Source: Pseudomonas monteilii NBRC 103158 = DSM 14164 (GTDB taxonomy: Bacteria; Pseudomonadota; Gammaproteobacteria; Pseudomonadales; Pseudomonadaceae). Taken from it: a stretch of 64,000 bases of DNA. This document shows, piece after piece, positions 8,089 to 18,468 of the stretch. Each line of letters opens with the position of its first letter. Position 1 is the first letter of the stretch. Below the pieces are notes generated by a model, which did not search any database, had not been told where the DNA came from, and saw nothing but the letters and a program-made list of their open reading frames with translations. The translations under genes and the position numbers were made by a program. The stretch is from positions 124,001-188,000 of the forward strand of contig NZ_BBIS01000008.1 in the NCBI RefSeq assembly GCF_000730605.1. Reading direction: 5' to 3'.

Positions 8089-9441
8089 ATGACCAACCAA
8101 CTGTTCGACGCCTATTTCACCGCGCCGGCCATGCGCGAGATCTTCTCCGACCGTGGTCGCTTGCAGGGCATGCTCGATTTCGAAGCTGCGCTGGCCCGTG
8201 CCGAAGCCGCTGCCGGGCTGGTGCCGCATAGCGCCGTGGCCGCCATTGAGGCAGCTTGCCAGGCCGAGCGCTATGACGTTGGCGCGCTGGCCAATGCCAT
8301 CGCCACCGCGGGTAACTCGGCAATCCCGCTGGTAAAGGCGTTGGGCAAGGTGATTGCCAGCGGCGTGCCTGAGGCCGAGCGCTATGTGCACCTGGGCGCC
8401 ACCAGCCAGGATGCGATGGACACCGGGCTGATCTTGCAGCTGCGCAATGCCCTCGACCTGATCGAAGCCGACCTTGGCAAGCTGGCCGACACCCTGTCGC
8501 AGCAAGCCTTGAAGCATGCTGATACCCCACTGGTAGGTCGCACTTGGTTGCAGCATGCCACCCCGGTGACCCTGGGCATGAAACTGGCTGGCGTGTTGGG
8601 CGCCTTGACCCGCCACCGCCAGCGTCTGCAGGAACTGCGCCCGCGCCTGCTGGTGCTGCAGTTCGGCGGTGCTTCGGGCAGCCTGGCGGCCTTGGGTAGC
8701 AAGGCGATGCCGGTGGCCGAGGCCCTGGCGGAACAGCTGAAGCTGACGTTGCCGGAGCAACCCTGGCACACCCAGCGCGACCGCCTGGTGGAGTTTGCCT
8801 CTGTGCTGGGCCTGGTGGCCGGTAGCCTGGGCAAGTTCGGCCGCGATGTCAGCTTGCTGATGCAGACCGAGGCGGGGGAGGTGTTCGAGCCTTCCGCGCC
8901 GGGCAAGGGCGGTTCCTCCACCATGCCGCACAAGCGCAATCCGGTGGGCGCTGCAGTGCTGATCGGCGCCGCGACCCGCGTCCCTGGCCTGGTATCTACC
9001 CTGTTCGCCGCCATGCCGCAGGAACACGAGCGCAGCCTGGGCTTGTGGCATGCCGAGTGGGAAACCCTGCCGGATATCTGCTGCCTGGTTTCCGGCGCGT
9101 TGCGCCAGGCCCAGGTCATCGCCGAGGGCATGGAAGTGGATGCAGCGCGCATGCGCCGTAACCTCGACCTTACCCAAGGCCTGGTGCTGGCCGAAGCGGT
9201 GAGCATCGTGCTGGCCCAGCGCCTGGGCCGCGACCGTGCCCACCACCTGCTGGAGCAATGCTGCCAGCGCGCCGTGGCCGAACAGCGTCACTTGCGTGCC
9301 GTGCTGGGTGACGAACCGCAGGTCAGTGCCGAACTGTCTGCCGAAGAACTTGATCGCCTGCTCGACCCTGCCCACTACCTGGGCCAGGCGCGCGTCTGGG
9401 TGGCGCGCGCCGTGACCGAACATCAACATTTCACTGCCTGA
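8089..9441 (+). CDS. pcaB: PcaB, 3-carboxy-cis,cis-muconate cycloisomerase
   Basis: Converts 3-carboxy-cis,cis-muconate to gamma-carboxymuconolactone in protocatechuate degradation. It is a 450-residue member of the fumarase/aspartase superfamily; the superfamily signature GSSTMPHKRNP lies at residues 275-285 and carries the catalytic serine loop. LGATSQDAMDTG in the first third is the second conserved region. AAGGACG precedes the ATG. The gene sits between pcaT and pcaD with gaps of about 10 bases. Confidence 0.96.
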   Translation: MTNQLFDAYFTAPAMREIFSDRGRLQGMLDFEAALARAEAAAGLVPHSAVAAIEAACQAERYDVGALANAIATAGNSAIPLVKALGKVIASGVPEAERYVHLGATSQDAMDTGLILQLRNALDLIEADLGKLADTLSQQALKHADTPLVGRTWLQHATPVTLGMKLAGVLGALTRHRQRLQELRPRLLVLQFGGASGSLAALGSKAMPVAEALAEQLKLTLPEQPWHTQRDRLVEFASVLGLVAGSLGKFGRDVSLLMQTEAGEVFEPSAPGKGGSSTMPHKRNPVGAAVLIGAATRVPGLVSTLFAAMPQEHERSLGLWHAEWETLPDICCLVSGALRQAQVIAEGMEVDAARMRRNLDLTQGLVLAEAVSIVLAQRLGRDRAHHLLEQCCQRAVAEQRHLRAVLGDEPQVSAELSAEELDRLLDPAHYLGQARVWVARAVTEHQHFTA

Positions 9442-9452
9442 AGGAGACCGCT

Positions 9453-10244
9453 GTGGCGCACTTGCAACTGGCCGATGGCGTTTTGAACTACCAGATCGAT
9501 GGCCCGGAAAACGCCCCGGTACTCGTCCTGTCCAACTCGCTGGGCACTGACCTGGGCATGTGGGACACCCAGATTCCACTGTGGAGCCAGCATTTCCGAG
9601 TGCTGCGCTACGACACCCGTGGCCACGGTGCCTCGCTGGTTACTGAAGGCCCTTACAGCATCGAGCAACTGGGGCGGGACGTGCTGGCCCTGCTCGATGG
9701 CCTGGACATCCAGAAAGCGCACTTCGTGGGCCTGTCGATGGGCGGCTTGATCGGCCAGTGGCTGGGCATCAACGCCGGTGATCGCCTGCACAGTCTGACC
9801 CTGTGCAACACCGCCGCCAAGATCGCCAATGACGAGGTGTGGAACACCCGTATCGACACCGTGCTAAAAGGCGGCCAGCAGGCCATGGTCGACCTGCGCG
9901 ATGCGTCCATCGCCCGTTGGTTCACTCCAGGCTTCGCCCAGGCCCAGCCCGCGCAGGCTCAGCGTATCTGTCAGATGCTGGCGCAAACCAGCCCGCAAGG
10001 CTATGCCGGCAATTGCGCAGCCGTGCGTGATGCCGATTACCGTGAGCAATTGGGCCGCATCCAGGTGCCGGCGCTGATCGTTGCCGGTACCGAAGACGTG
10101 GTGACCACCCCTGAGCATGGCCGCTTCATGCAAGCCGGTATCAACGGGGCCGAGTACGTCGACTTCCCGGCTGCACACCTGTCGAACGTCGAAATCGGTG
10201 AGGCCTTCAGCCGCCGCGTGCTCGACTTCCTGCTGGCTCACTGA
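9453..10244 (+). CDS. pcaD: PcaD, beta-ketoadipate enol-lactone hydrolase
   Basis: Hydrolyses beta-ketoadipate enol-lactone to beta-ketoadipate. It is a 263-residue alpha/beta hydrolase with the nucleophile elbow GLSMGG (S95), acid D215 and base H242, all at the expected spacing. Translation starts at GTG 9453 after AAGGAG. It lies 11 bases after pcaB and 10 bases before pcaC. In some bacteria pcaD and pcaC are fused as pcaL; here they are separate. Confidence 0.95.
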   Translation: MAHLQLADGVLNYQIDGPENAPVLVLSNSLGTDLGMWDTQIPLWSQHFRVLRYDTRGHGASLVTEGPYSIEQLGRDVLALLDGLDIQKAHFVGLSMGGLIGQWLGINAGDRLHSLTLCNTAAKIANDEVWNTRIDTVLKGGQQAMVDLRDASIARWFTPGFAQAQPAQAQRICQMLAQTSPQGYAGNCAAVRDADYREQLGRIQVPALIVAGTEDVVTTPEHGRFMQAGINGAEYVDFPAAHLSNVEIGEAFSRRVLDFLLAH

Positions 10245-10254
10245 GGACAACGCC

Positions 10255-10647
10255 ATGGACGAGAAACAACGTTACGACGCCGGCATGCAAGTGCGCCGTG
10301 CGGTGCTGGGCGATGCCCATGTGGACCGCAGCCTGGAAAAGCTCAACGACTTCAACGGCGAGTTCCAGGAGATGATCACCCGCCATGCCTGGGGTGATAT
10401 CTGGACCCGCCCGGGCCTGCCGCGCCATACCCGCAGCCTGATCACCATCGCCATGCTGATCGGCATGAACCGCAACGACGAGCTGAAACTGCACCTGCGC
10501 GCGGCGGCCAACAACGGTGTGACCCGCGACGAGATCAAGGAAGTGCTGATGCAGAGCGCGATCTACTGCGGCATCCCGGCGGCCAACGCCACCTTCCACC
10601 TGGCCGAGTCGGTGTGGGACGAACTGGGCGTAGAATCGCGCCAGTAA
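10255..10647 (+). CDS. pcaC: PcaC, gamma-carboxymuconolactone decarboxylase
   Basis: Decarboxylates gamma-carboxymuconolactone to beta-ketoadipate enol-lactone. It is a small protein of 130 residues, the usual length of the carboxymuconolactone decarboxylase family, with RHTRSLITIAMLIGMNR in the middle and the family's helical core. Translation starts at ATG 10255 after GAGG; an upstream in-frame extension into pcaD is an artefact of the open frame. It is the last gene of the pcaTBDC unit and converges on the minus-strand gene at 10651. Confidence 0.96.
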   Translation: MDEKQRYDAGMQVRRAVLGDAHVDRSLEKLNDFNGEFQEMITRHAWGDIWTRPGLPRHTRSLITIAMLIGMNRNDELKLHLRAAANNGVTRDEIKEVLMQSAIYCGIPAANATFHLAESVWDELGVESRQ

Positions 10648-10650
10648 GCG

Positions 10651-11160
10651 TTATTGCTGAAGCCTGACCGGCCCTGCTGAGGTTTCCACGGCCGACTTCA
10701 GGGCCGGGCACAGGCCCAGCATGAACGCAGCTTCTGCCACCACGAACAGCGGCCCGATGATCAGGCCGCTGACATCGTCGACAAAGGCCGGTTTACGGCC
10801 TTCGTAGTAATGGCCGACGAACTGGATGACCCAGCCCAGCACGAATGCCCCCAGCCCGGCGCTTAGCCACAGCATTGTGGTCTGCATTGCCAGCACCTGG
10901 CCTACCCACAGGCACAACCCCAACAGCAGCCCCATCACCAGCCCGAAGCGCAGGTCCAGGCGCAGGTAGAACCATACCGAGGCGGCTGCGGCCAGCAGGG
11001 CCGGGGATAGCCACATGCCGGCCACCTCCCAGCCTGGGCGCGATAGCAAGATGGTGACGGCCAGCACGATCATGGGGATGCCGACGAAGTGGGTGGCGAT
11101 GTTGCGTGGATCGCGGTGGTAGCTGGCGTACTGGCTCAGGTGGTCGACGAGGTTCTTCAT
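10651..11160 (-). CDS. Mpo1-like (DUF962/YGL010w family) membrane protein
   Basis: A 169-residue membrane protein of the family typified by yeast Mpo1, a 2-hydroxy fatty acid dioxygenase. It begins MKNLVDHLSQYASYHRDPRN followed by THFVGIP, has four predicted membrane segments, and contains the later GWVIQFVGHYYEGRKPAF with the family's conserved histidines. Translation starts at ATG 11160 after AGGGAGG. It converges with pcaC, only 3 bases apart, so it is not part of the pca operon. Enzymatic activity in bacteria is inferred from the family only. Confidence 0.8.
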   Translation of the reverse strand: MKNLVDHLSQYASYHRDPRNIATHFVGIPMIVLAVTILLSRPGWEVAGMWLSPALLAAAASVWFYLRLDLRFGLVMGLLLGLCLWVGQVLAMQTTMLWLSAGLGAFVLGWVIQFVGHYYEGRKPAFVDDVSGLIIGPLFVVAEAAFMLGLCPALKSAVETSAGPVRLQQ

Positions 11161-11233
11161 TGTTGTGCCTCCCTGTTCAGCGTTGTTTGCCTGATAGTGA
11201 ACAGGATAGCCCGCAGCCACCACCATCATCAGC

Positions 11234-12157
11234 TCAGCGAATGGCAGCAGCCCGCACTGGCATATCCAGCCCCACCAGCGTCTCGATCATCGCCCGCGCA
11301 GCCGGCGACAATCGATAGCCACTGCGACTGACCACGCCGCAGCGCACGCTCAACACCTCCAGTGCAGGCGGCAGGTTGCGCCAGTGCAGGCGCACCAGTG
11401 TGCCTGCGGCCAAATCTTCGGCCACGGCCTCTTCGCTGGCGGTACCAATGGCATCGCTGGCCTGTACCACGCTGCGCAGCACCGCCAGATGCTCGGTTTG
11501 CAGGTGCGGAGTGAAGTCGTTGCGCCCGCTCAGGTTAGCCAGGCGCTTGCGCACACCGGGGGCGAGCAGGGCGCTGGCCAGCGGGTAGCTGAACAGGTCG
11601 TTGGTCGACAGGCTGTCCTTGGCCAGCAGCGGATGGCCCGGGCGGCAGAAGAACAGCCCTGGGCGTGGCGACAGGGGCTCGGTGTGGAAATTGGGGTCGG
11701 CTTCGAACGGGCGGATATCATCGACGAAAAACTCGATCTGTTCGCGGCGCAAGGCCTGACCGAGGCGTTCGCTGTTGTCCACCAGCAGGGAAGTGCGGAT
11801 ACCGGGATGGCGCTCGATGAAGTGGCGCAGGGCGTCGGGCACCAGGCGCACAGCCAGGGCCGGGCCGCTGCCGAAGTGAAGCTCGCCGGCGTCGAGCTTG
11901 GTCATCTGCAGCACTTCGTTGCTCAGCTGCGCGGCGCCTTGAACCAATCGGCGGGCATGTTGCAGCACCACCAGACCTTCGGGGGTAGGCGGCAGGGCTT
12001 TGCTGGCGCGGTCTACCAGCGGGCAGCCGAAGGTGTGTTCCAGGCCTTGGATGGCACGGCTGAAGGCGGGCTGGGTAATGCCCATGGCCTCGGCGGCACG
12101 GACGAAACTGCGGTATTCGGTAAGGGCGATGAAGTAGCGCAGCTGGCGGAGGTCCAT
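11234..12157 (-). CDS. LysR-family transcriptional regulator
   Basis: A 307-residue LysR protein with the N-terminal helix-turn-helix (MDLRQLRYFIALTEYRSF..., about residues 1-60) and a substrate-binding domain after residue 90. It lies downstream of the OprD porin, separated by a REP pair, and upstream of the Mpo1-like gene. No divergent partner gene is present, so the target cannot be read from context. The domain after residue 90 most resembles regulators of aromatic or organic-acid genes, but that is only an impression. Confidence 0.85.
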   Translation of the reverse strand: MDLRQLRYFIALTEYRSFVRAAEAMGITQPAFSRAIQGLEHTFGCPLVDRASKALPPTPEGLVVLQHARRLVQGAAQLSNEVLQMTKLDAGELHFGSGPALAVRLVPDALRHFIERHPGIRTSLLVDNSERLGQALRREQIEFFVDDIRPFEADPNFHTEPLSPRPGLFFCRPGHPLLAKDSLSTNDLFSYPLASALLAPGVRKRLANLSGRNDFTPHLQTEHLAVLRSVVQASDAIGTASEEAVAEDLAAGTLVRLHWRNLPPALEVLSVRCGVVSRSGYRLSPAARAMIETLVGLDMPVRAAAIR

Positions 12158-12267
12158 GTCACGGCTCTGGGGCGGGGATCAGGGGCCTATTCAAGCGGTT
12201 ACAGCTTATGTCGTCAAAGAAGGTTTTAGGATTTGTTTATAGCTTAAAGTTATTTTATTGGGCATCT

Positions 12268-12356
12268 GGCCTCTTCGCGGGCACGCCCGCTCCCCAGGGT
12301 CACCACAGTTTTCAAAAGCTGTGGTGACCCTGGGGAGCGGGAGTGCCCGCGAAGAA
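12268..12356. repeat. Facing REP pair abutting the porin stop codon
   Basis: GGCCTCTTCGCGGGCACGCCCGCTCCCC and its mirror frame a further inverted repeat (CAGGGTCACCACAG / CTGTGGTGACCCTG), giving one long cruciform of nearly 90 bases. The right REP loses its outer GAGGCC and is replaced by AATTT, which runs into the TAA stop of the porin gene at 12358. Confidence 0.9.
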
Positions 12357-12357
12357 T

Positions 12358-13611
12358 TTAAAGGAGGTTCAGCGGGTAACTCACAATCAACCGGTTCTCA
12401 TCGAACGCGTTGGTGCTGAAGTCCCGGCGCATGGTGGAGTTGCGCCATTTCACCGACAGGTCCTTGAAGCTGCCCGACTGCACCACGTACGCCAGTTCGG
12501 TCTCGCGTGCCCACTCCTTGCCATCATCCACGCTGCCCACGGTGACGTTGTCACCCTTGATGTAGCGGTTCATCAACGTCAACCCAGGCACGCCAACGGT
12601 GGCGAAGTTGAAGTCATGGCGCACCTGCCAGGAGCGTTCTTTGGCATTGTCGAAGCTGGAGTTGTAGCTGTCGTTAGCCAAGGTGCCACCACTGGTGCCG
12701 TTGACCCGCATCCAGGCATCGTCGCCGCTGACCTTTTGCAGGCCGACGTAGAAGGTGTGGCCTTGGTAGCGTGCCGAGAGCATGGCCGAGGCGGTGCGGT
12801 TGTCCAGCTTGCCGGCGCGTTCGGCACCGTCTTCCTTGCCGATGAAGTAGCCCAGATTGGCACCCAGGGTCCAGTCGCCCAGCGGTTGGCTGTGCGTCAG
12901 GTTGAGGTATTGCTGGCGGTAGATGTCCTTGAGCTGGGCATCCCACAGGCCAATCATGGTGCGCTTGTCGTTGAAGGTGTACTCACCGCCGCCGAAGTTG
13001 AAACGGTCGGAGGTGAACGCGCCTTTGCCGTTCATCGACATGTCTTCCATGCTGGCGTCGTTACGCGGGCTGTTGCCGCGGAACTGGCCGGCGTACAAGG
13101 TCAGGCCGGCGATTTCCTTCGAGGTCAGCTGGCCGCCGCGGAAGGTCTGTGGCAGCGAGCGGCCGTCGTCCGAGCGCAGGATGGGCAGTACCGGCATCCA
13201 TTCACCGACTGTCAGCTCGGTTTCGGACAGTTTGGCTTTCAGTGCGACACCCAGTCGGCCGAAGTCATCGGCCGGGCGGCCGTCATCATGCACGGGCAGC
13301 AGGTGCGTGTTGGTGGTGCCTTTGCCGCCGTCGAGCTTGACCGAGTACATGCCCAGTACGTCCACGCCGAAACCGACGGTGCCTTGGGTGAAGCCGGAGC
13401 GGGCGTCGAGAATGAAGCTTTGTGTCCATTCTTCGGCCTTGGCCTGCGGGTGGGCGGGGTCGACGAAGTTGCGGTTGATGTAGAAGTTGCGCAGGTTGAG
13501 GGTGGCCTTGGCGTCCTCCATGAAACCGCCTTCGGCGGCGAACAGCGGGAAGGCGCAGGACATGGCCAACAGGCCGGGCAGCAGCTGGCGTGCGGGTTGC
13601 AAAGTGCTCAT
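12358..13611 (-). CDS. OprD-family outer-membrane porin
   Basis: Outer-membrane channel of 417 residues with a signal peptide of about 25 residues ending at FPLFA. It shows the usual OprD wording: EDAKATLNLRNFYINRNF at the start, SKEIAGLTLYAGQF, WDAQLKDIYRQQYLNL, and ERSWQVRHDFNFATVGVPGL, ending in a beta-strand (VSYPLNLL). OprD members pass small carboxylates or basic amino acids. It follows the pca genes and has a PcaR-box-like site 150 bases upstream, suggesting uptake of an aromatic acid or beta-ketoadipate. I recall KT2440 annotating the neighbour here as BenF-like; the substrate is not determined by sequence. Confidence 0.9.
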   Translation of the reverse strand: MSTLQPARQLLPGLLAMSCAFPLFAAEGGFMEDAKATLNLRNFYINRNFVDPAHPQAKAEEWTQSFILDARSGFTQGTVGFGVDVLGMYSVKLDGGKGTTNTHLLPVHDDGRPADDFGRLGVALKAKLSETELTVGEWMPVLPILRSDDGRSLPQTFRGGQLTSKEIAGLTLYAGQFRGNSPRNDASMEDMSMNGKGAFTSDRFNFGGGEYTFNDKRTMIGLWDAQLKDIYRQQYLNLTHSQPLGDWTLGANLGYFIGKEDGAERAGKLDNRTASAMLSARYQGHTFYVGLQKVSGDDAWMRVNGTSGGTLANDSYNSSFDNAKERSWQVRHDFNFATVGVPGLTLMNRYIKGDNVTVGSVDDGKEWARETELAYVVQSGSFKDLSVKWRNSTMRRDFSTNAFDENRLIVSYPLNLL

Positions 13612-13762
13612 CTGTCGTGGATCTCTTGTTTTTATGGGGCGAGCCGGTGCACTGCCGGATCGAACCGGCAGGTGCGGGTCTTTTGGATGAACTTGGGCAA
13701 CGTTGCGTGAGGGGATGGTGCGGGGTTGTGCGGGGCTGAGGCAATTCGCCGCAAGCGGAATG

Positions 13763-13777
13763 GGGCGATAATCGAAC
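13763..13777 (-). promoter_or_regulatory. PcaR-box-like site upstream of the OprD porin
   Basis: On the minus strand this reads GTTCGATTATCGCCC, matching the PcaR box at 13 of 15 positions. It lies about 150 bases before the porin start and in the same direction. A site this close to consensus beside the pca cluster is unlikely to be chance, but binding is inferred. Confidence 0.6.
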
Positions 13778-13814
13778 GGAATGTTCCGGTTGGTTAATTA
13801 ATTTCCTCCGGCAA

Positions 13815-13840
13815 ATAAAAAGCCCACCGCAAGGGTGGGC
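13815..13840 (-). terminator. Terminator of ttgABC
   Basis: On the minus strand GCCCACC, a 5-base loop and GGTGGGC are followed by TTTTTAT, 22 bases after the ttgC stop. Confidence 0.9.
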
Positions 13841-13861
13841 CTGATGCTGTTACATGACCAG

Positions 13862-15316
13862 TCAGCTTTTCGGTACGTCCACCGATGCCTGCTGATTGGC
13901 CTGCCCGGTCTGCTCATACCAGCCACCACCAAGCGCCTTGTACAGGTTGACCTCGCTGGTCAGCTGCGACAGGCGGTCGGTGATCAGCGATTGTTGGGCA
14001 CTGAACAGGTTGCGCTGGGCATCGAGGAAGGTCAGGTTGCTGTCGATCCCGATGCGGTAGCGGCGTTCGGCCAGGCGGTAGTAGTCCTGGTTCGCCTGCA
14101 CCAGGTCACGCTGGGCCTGCAGTTGCTCTTCGAAGGTTTTTCGCGCCGCAAGGCCATCGGAGACTTCCTGGAAGGCGGTCTGGATGGTTTTTTCGTACTT
14201 GGCGACGTTGATGTCCTTCTGGATCTTCGAGTAGTCCAGGCTGGCCTTCAGGCTGCCGGCGTTGAAGATCGGCAGGTTGATCTGCGGCTGGAACAGCCAG
14301 GTGCCCTGGCCGCCCGAGAACAGGTGGCCCATGTCGGGGCTCAGGCTGCCAGCGTTGGCCGTCAGGCTGATGCTCGGGAAGAACGCTGCGCGGGCGGCGC
14401 CAATATTGGCGTTGGCGGCCTTGAGCAGGTGTTCGGCTTCCTGGATGTCTGGGCGACGCTGGAGGATGTCCGACGGCAGGCCGGCTGGCACTTCGGCCAG
14501 TTGGTCGGCATCGAGCTGCAGCGGCTTGGCCAGGTCGGCCGGAATACCGGTGCCCAGCAACACGGTCAGGCTGTTGACGTCCTGGGCGACCAGGCGCTGG
14601 TACTGCGAGTACTTGACGCGGGCGCCTTCCACGGCGGTGCGCGCCTGGCTGACATCCAGTGCTGAAGCCACGCCGACTTCGTTGCTGCGACGGGTGAGGT
14701 TGTAGCTTTCCTCGTAGGTCTTCAGCGTTTCTTCGGTCAGCTTGAACAGCGCCTGATCGGCCTGCCAGGTGTAATAGGCGTTGGCCACGCTGGCCACCAG
14801 GGCGATCTGCGTGGAGCGGCGCGCCTGCTCGCTGGACAGGTAGGTTTCCAACGCCTGCTCGGTGAGGCTGCGCACACGGCCGAACAGGTCCAGCTCATAG
14901 GCACTGACGCCCAGGGTGGCCGAGTACTGGCTGGTGATGCCCGATTCACCGGTTTGCGACATGTTTGCCGGCACGCGCTGGCGGCTGCCGCTGCCGGTGG
15001 CCGAAACCGCCGGGAACAGGTCGGCACGCTGGATGCGGTATTGCGCGCGGTAGGCGTCGATGTTCAACGCGGCGACGCGCAGGTCGCGGTTGTTGACCAG
15101 CGAGGTCTGGATCAGCTGCTGCAGTGCCGGGTCGTGGAAGAACTGGCGCCAGCCCTGTTCGGCGGCGGCAACGTCTGCCGACTGGGTCGGCGAGTACGCA
15201 GGGCCTTGCGGCCACTGCGCTGCCACCGGCGATTCCGGGGTCTGGTAGTCGGGAATCAGCGAGCAGCCGCCAAGAATGAAAGCGGTTACCGCCAGGGACA
15301 ACAAAGACTTGGTCAT
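13862..15316 (-). CDS. ttgC: TtgC, outer-membrane channel of the TtgABC efflux pump
   Basis: TolC/OprM-type outer-membrane lipoprotein of 484 residues. A lipoprotein signal with lipobox LGGC places the lipidated cysteine at residue 18. The two OEP repeats follow (about 60-260 and 270-465). It exports solvents and antibiotics together with TtgA and TtgB. Its start overlaps the ttgB stop by 4 bases, indicating coupled translation. It is the last gene of the operon, with a terminator at 13815-13840. Confidence 0.95.
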   Translation of the reverse strand: MTKSLLSLAVTAFILGGCSLIPDYQTPESPVAAQWPQGPAYSPTQSADVAAAEQGWRQFFHDPALQQLIQTSLVNNRDLRVAALNIDAYRAQYRIQRADLFPAVSATGSGSRQRVPANMSQTGESGITSQYSATLGVSAYELDLFGRVRSLTEQALETYLSSEQARRSTQIALVASVANAYYTWQADQALFKLTEETLKTYEESYNLTRRSNEVGVASALDVSQARTAVEGARVKYSQYQRLVAQDVNSLTVLLGTGIPADLAKPLQLDADQLAEVPAGLPSDILQRRPDIQEAEHLLKAANANIGAARAAFFPSISLTANAGSLSPDMGHLFSGGQGTWLFQPQINLPIFNAGSLKASLDYSKIQKDINVAKYEKTIQTAFQEVSDGLAARKTFEEQLQAQRDLVQANQDYYRLAERRYRIGIDSNLTFLDAQRNLFSAQQSLITDRLSQLTSEVNLYKALGGGWYEQTGQANQQASVDVPKS

Positions 15317-18300
15317 TGCCCAGCCTCATAACGTGGAGTTTCAGGGGTGACGTCTTTTTCCGGCTCTTTGCTGCCGAACAGCGACGACACTGCGACGAAG
15401 AATAGCGGTACCCAGAAGATAGCCAGCACGGTCGCACTGATCATGCCGCCGATCACGCCGGTACCAATGGCGTGCTGGCTGCCGGCGCCGGCGCCACTGG
15501 CGATGGTCAACGGTACCACGCCGAGGATGAACGCCAGCGAGGTCATGATGATCGGGCGCAGACGCATGCGGCACGCTTCGATCGCCGCGTCGTACAGGCT
15601 GCGGCCTTGCTCGTGCAGTTCCTTGGCGAACTCGACGATCAGGATGGCGTTCTTCGCCGCCAGGCCGATGGTGGTCAACAGGCCGACCAGGAAGTACACG
15701 TCGTTGGACAAGCCGCGCAGGCTGGTGGCGATCAGGGCACCGATGATACCCAGCGGTACGACCAGCACTACGGCGATCGGGATCGACCAGCTTTCGTACA
15801 GGGCGGCCAGGCACAGGAACACGAACAGTACCGAGAGGGCGAACAGCGCCGGCATTTGCGAGCCGGAGAGTTTTTCCTCGTAGGACATGCCGGTCCAGGA
15901 GAAGCCAATGCCGCTTGGCAGTTCGCCAGCAATGCGCTCGACCTCGGCCATGGCTTCACCGGTACTGTAGCCCGGCGCTGGTGCACCCAGAATTTCCATT
16001 GCCTCGACACCGTTGTAGCGCGACAGCTTCGGCGAACCGTAGGTCCACTCGCCCTTGGCAAAGGAAGAGAACGGCACCATCTCGCCAGCGCCATTGCGCA
16101 CGTACCACTTCTGCAGGTCTTCCGGGCTCATCCGGGCGTTTGGTTCGCCCTGGATGTACACCTTCTTGACCCGGCCGCGGTCGATGAAGTCGTTGACGTA
16201 GCTGGCACCCAAGGCAATCGACAGGGTGTTGTTGATGTCGGCGATGGTCACGCCCAGGGCGCTGGCACGTTCGTCATCGATGGTCAGCTGGTACTGCGGC
16301 TCGTCGTTCAGGCCGTTAGGGCGCACGGCACTGAGGATCTTGCTTTGTGCAGCCTTGGCCAGGAACTGATTGCGCGCTTCCATCAGCTTCTCGTGGCCGA
16401 CACCGCCGCGGTCCTGCAGGAACACGTCGAAGCCGGTGGCGTTACCCAACTCCAGTACTGCTGGCGGGGCGAAGGCGAACACCATTGCATCGCGGAAGGT
16501 GAAGAAGTGCTGCTGGGCACGTTGGGCCAGGGCGAACACGCTGTTCTCCTTGGAACGCTCATCCCAAGGCTTGAGCATGATGAACGCCATACCCGAGCTC
16601 TGGCCGCGACCGGCGAAGTTGAAGCCGTTGACGGTGAACACGGAGGCCACGGTGTCGGCTTCTTCCTTCAGCAGGTACTCACGCATCTGGTCAACCACCA
16701 CCTGGGTACGCTCGGCACTCGAACCGGCCGGGGTCTGTACCTGGGCGAACAGTACGCCTTGGTCTTCCTCAGGCAGGAAGGCGGTAGGAATACGGGCGAA
16801 CAGCCAGATCATGCCAACCACGATCAGTGCATAGGCCAGCAGGAACGGCACCTTGTTGCGCAGGATGGTACCAACGCTGCGTTCGTAGCCGGTTACGCTG
16901 CGGTCGAAGTTGCGGTTGAACCAGCCAAAGAAGCCACGCTTGGCCACATGGTGCTCGCCCTTCTTCAGCGGCTTGAGCATGGTGGCGCACAGGGCCGGGG
17001 TGAAGATAAGCGCCACCAGCACCGACAGGCCCATGGCCGAGACGATGGTGATGGAGAACTGCCGATAGATCACACCGGTGGAACCACCGAAGAACGCCAT
17101 GGGCAGCAGTACCGCCGACAGCACCAGAGCAATACCCACCAGGGCACCCTGGATCTGCTCCATCGAGCGCTTGGTCGCTTCCTTGGGCGGCAGGCCTTCC
17201 TCGGACATTACCCGCTCGACGTTCTCCACCACGACGATGGCGTCGTCCACCAGCAAGCCGATGGCCAGGACCATGGCGAACATGGTCAGGGTGTTGATGC
17301 TGAAGCCCGCAGCGGCCAGGATGCCGAAGGTACCCAGCAACACCACCGGAACGGTCATGGTGGTGATGATGGTGGCGCGGAAGTTCTGCAGGAACAGGTA
17401 CATCACCAGGAACACTAGGACCACGGCTTCGATCAGGGTGTGGATCACGCCGCTGATCGATTCGGTGACCACCGGGGTGGTGTCATACGGGAATACGGCT
17501 TTCACCCCCGGCGGGAAGAACGGTTCCAGGTCGGCGATGGTCTGGCGCAGCGCCTTGGCGGTGTCCAGGGCGTTGGCGCCGGTTGCCAGTTTTACCGCCA
17601 GGCCGGAAGCCGGCTTGCCGTTGAACTGGGCGCTGACCGCGTAGTTTTCACCGCCCAGGCCTACCTGGGCGACATCACCCAGACGTACCTGCGAACCGTC
17701 GCTGTTGACCTTGAGCAGGATCTTCTCGAACTGCTCGGCAGTCTGCAGACGGGTCTTGCCGATGATGGTGGCGTTCAGCTGGGTACCCGGCAACGCTGGC
17801 AGGCCGCCGAGCTGACCGGAAGACACCTGCACGTTCTGCGCGGCCACGGCGGTCTTGACGTCGACCGGGGTCAGCTGGAACTTGTTCAGCTTGGCCGGAT
17901 CGAGCCAGATACGCATGGCGTACTGGGCACCGAACACCTGGAAGTCACCCACCCCCGCAGTACGCGAGATCGGGTCCTGCATGTTGGAGACGATGTAGTT
18001 GGCCAGGTCGTCCTTGGTCATGCTGCCGTCTTCGGACACCAGGCCGATCACCAGCAGGAAGTTTTTAACGGCCTTGGTAACGCGAATACCTTGCTGCTGC
18101 ACTTCTTGCGGCAGCAGCGGGGTGGCCAGGTTCAGCTTGTTCTGTACCTGCACCTGCGCAGTGTCGGCGTTGGTGCCTTGTTCGAAGGTAGCGGTAATGG
18201 TCATGCTGCCGTCGGAGTTACTTTCCGACGACACATAACGCAGATTGTCGATACCGTTGAGCTGCTGCTCGATCACCTGTACCACGGTGTCCTGCACGGT

Positions 18301-18465
18301 TTGCGCCGAGGCGCCCGGGTAGGTCACGGCGATGGCGATGGCCGGCGGCGCGATGCTGGGGTACTGGTTGATCGGCAACTTCAGGATCGACAAGGCGCCG
18401 ACCAGCATGATCACCAAGGCGATCACCCAGGCGAAGATCGGGCGATCGATAAAGAACTTCGACAT
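15313..18465 (-). CDS. ttgB: TtgB, RND inner-membrane pump of TtgABC
   Basis: HAE1-family RND transporter of 1050 residues, the expected length. It begins [20 protein letters not shown], has twelve predicted membrane segments and two large periplasmic loops, and carries the paired aspartates of the proton relay in segment 4 ([16 protein letters not shown]). In P. putida this pump gives basal resistance to toluene and to chloramphenicol, tetracycline and beta-lactams. It lies 3 bases after ttgA and overlaps ttgC. Confidence 0.96.
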   Translation of the reverse strand: MSKFFIDRPIFAWVIALVIMLVGALSILKLPINQYPSIAPPAIAIAVTYPGASAQTVQDTVVQVIEQQLNGIDNLRYVSSESNSDGSMTITATFEQGTNADTAQVQVQNKLNLATPLLPQEVQQQGIRVTKAVKNFLLVIGLVSEDGSMTKDDLANYIVSNMQDPISRTAGVGDFQVFGAQYAMRIWLDPAKLNKFQLTPVDVKTAVAAQNVQVSSGQLGGLPALPGTQLNATIIGKTRLQTAEQFEKILLKVNSDGSQVRLGDVAQVGLGGENYAVSAQFNGKPASGLAVKLATGANALDTAKALRQTIADLEPFFPPGVKAVFPYDTTPVVTESISGVIHTLIEAVVLVFLVMYLFLQNFRATIITTMTVPVVLLGTFGILAAAGFSINTLTMFAMVLAIGLLVDDAIVVVENVERVMSEEGLPPKEATKRSMEQIQGALVGIALVLSAVLLPMAFFGGSTGVIYRQFSITIVSAMGLSVLVALIFTPALCATMLKPLKKGEHHVAKRGFFGWFNRNFDRSVTGYERSVGTILRNKVPFLLAYALIVVGMIWLFARIPTAFLPEEDQGVLFAQVQTPAGSSAERTQVVVDQMREYLLKEEADTVASVFTVNGFNFAGRGQSSGMAFIMLKPWDERSKENSVFALAQRAQQHFFTFRDAMVFAFAPPAVLELGNATGFDVFLQDRGGVGHEKLMEARNQFLAKAAQSKILSAVRPNGLNDEPQYQLTIDDERASALGVTIADINNTLSIALGASYVNDFIDRGRVKKVYIQGEPNARMSPEDLQKWYVRNGAGEMVPFSSFAKGEWTYGSPKLSRYNGVEAMEILGAPAPGYSTGEAMAEVERIAGELPSGIGFSWTGMSYEEKLSGSQMPALFALSVLFVFLCLAALYESWSIPIAVVLVVPLGIIGALIATSLRGLSNDVYFLVGLLTTIGLAAKNAILIVEFAKELHEQGRSLYDAAIEACRMRLRPIIMTSLAFILGVVPLTIASGAGAGSQHAIGTGVIGGMISATVLAIFWVPLFFVAVSSLFGSKEPEKDVTPETPRYEAGQ

Positions 18466-18468
18466 GGT

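Noticed and set aside
7345..9579. Minus-strand open frame of about 744 codons opposite pcaT and pcaB
   Set aside because: Shadow of clearly identified pca genes.
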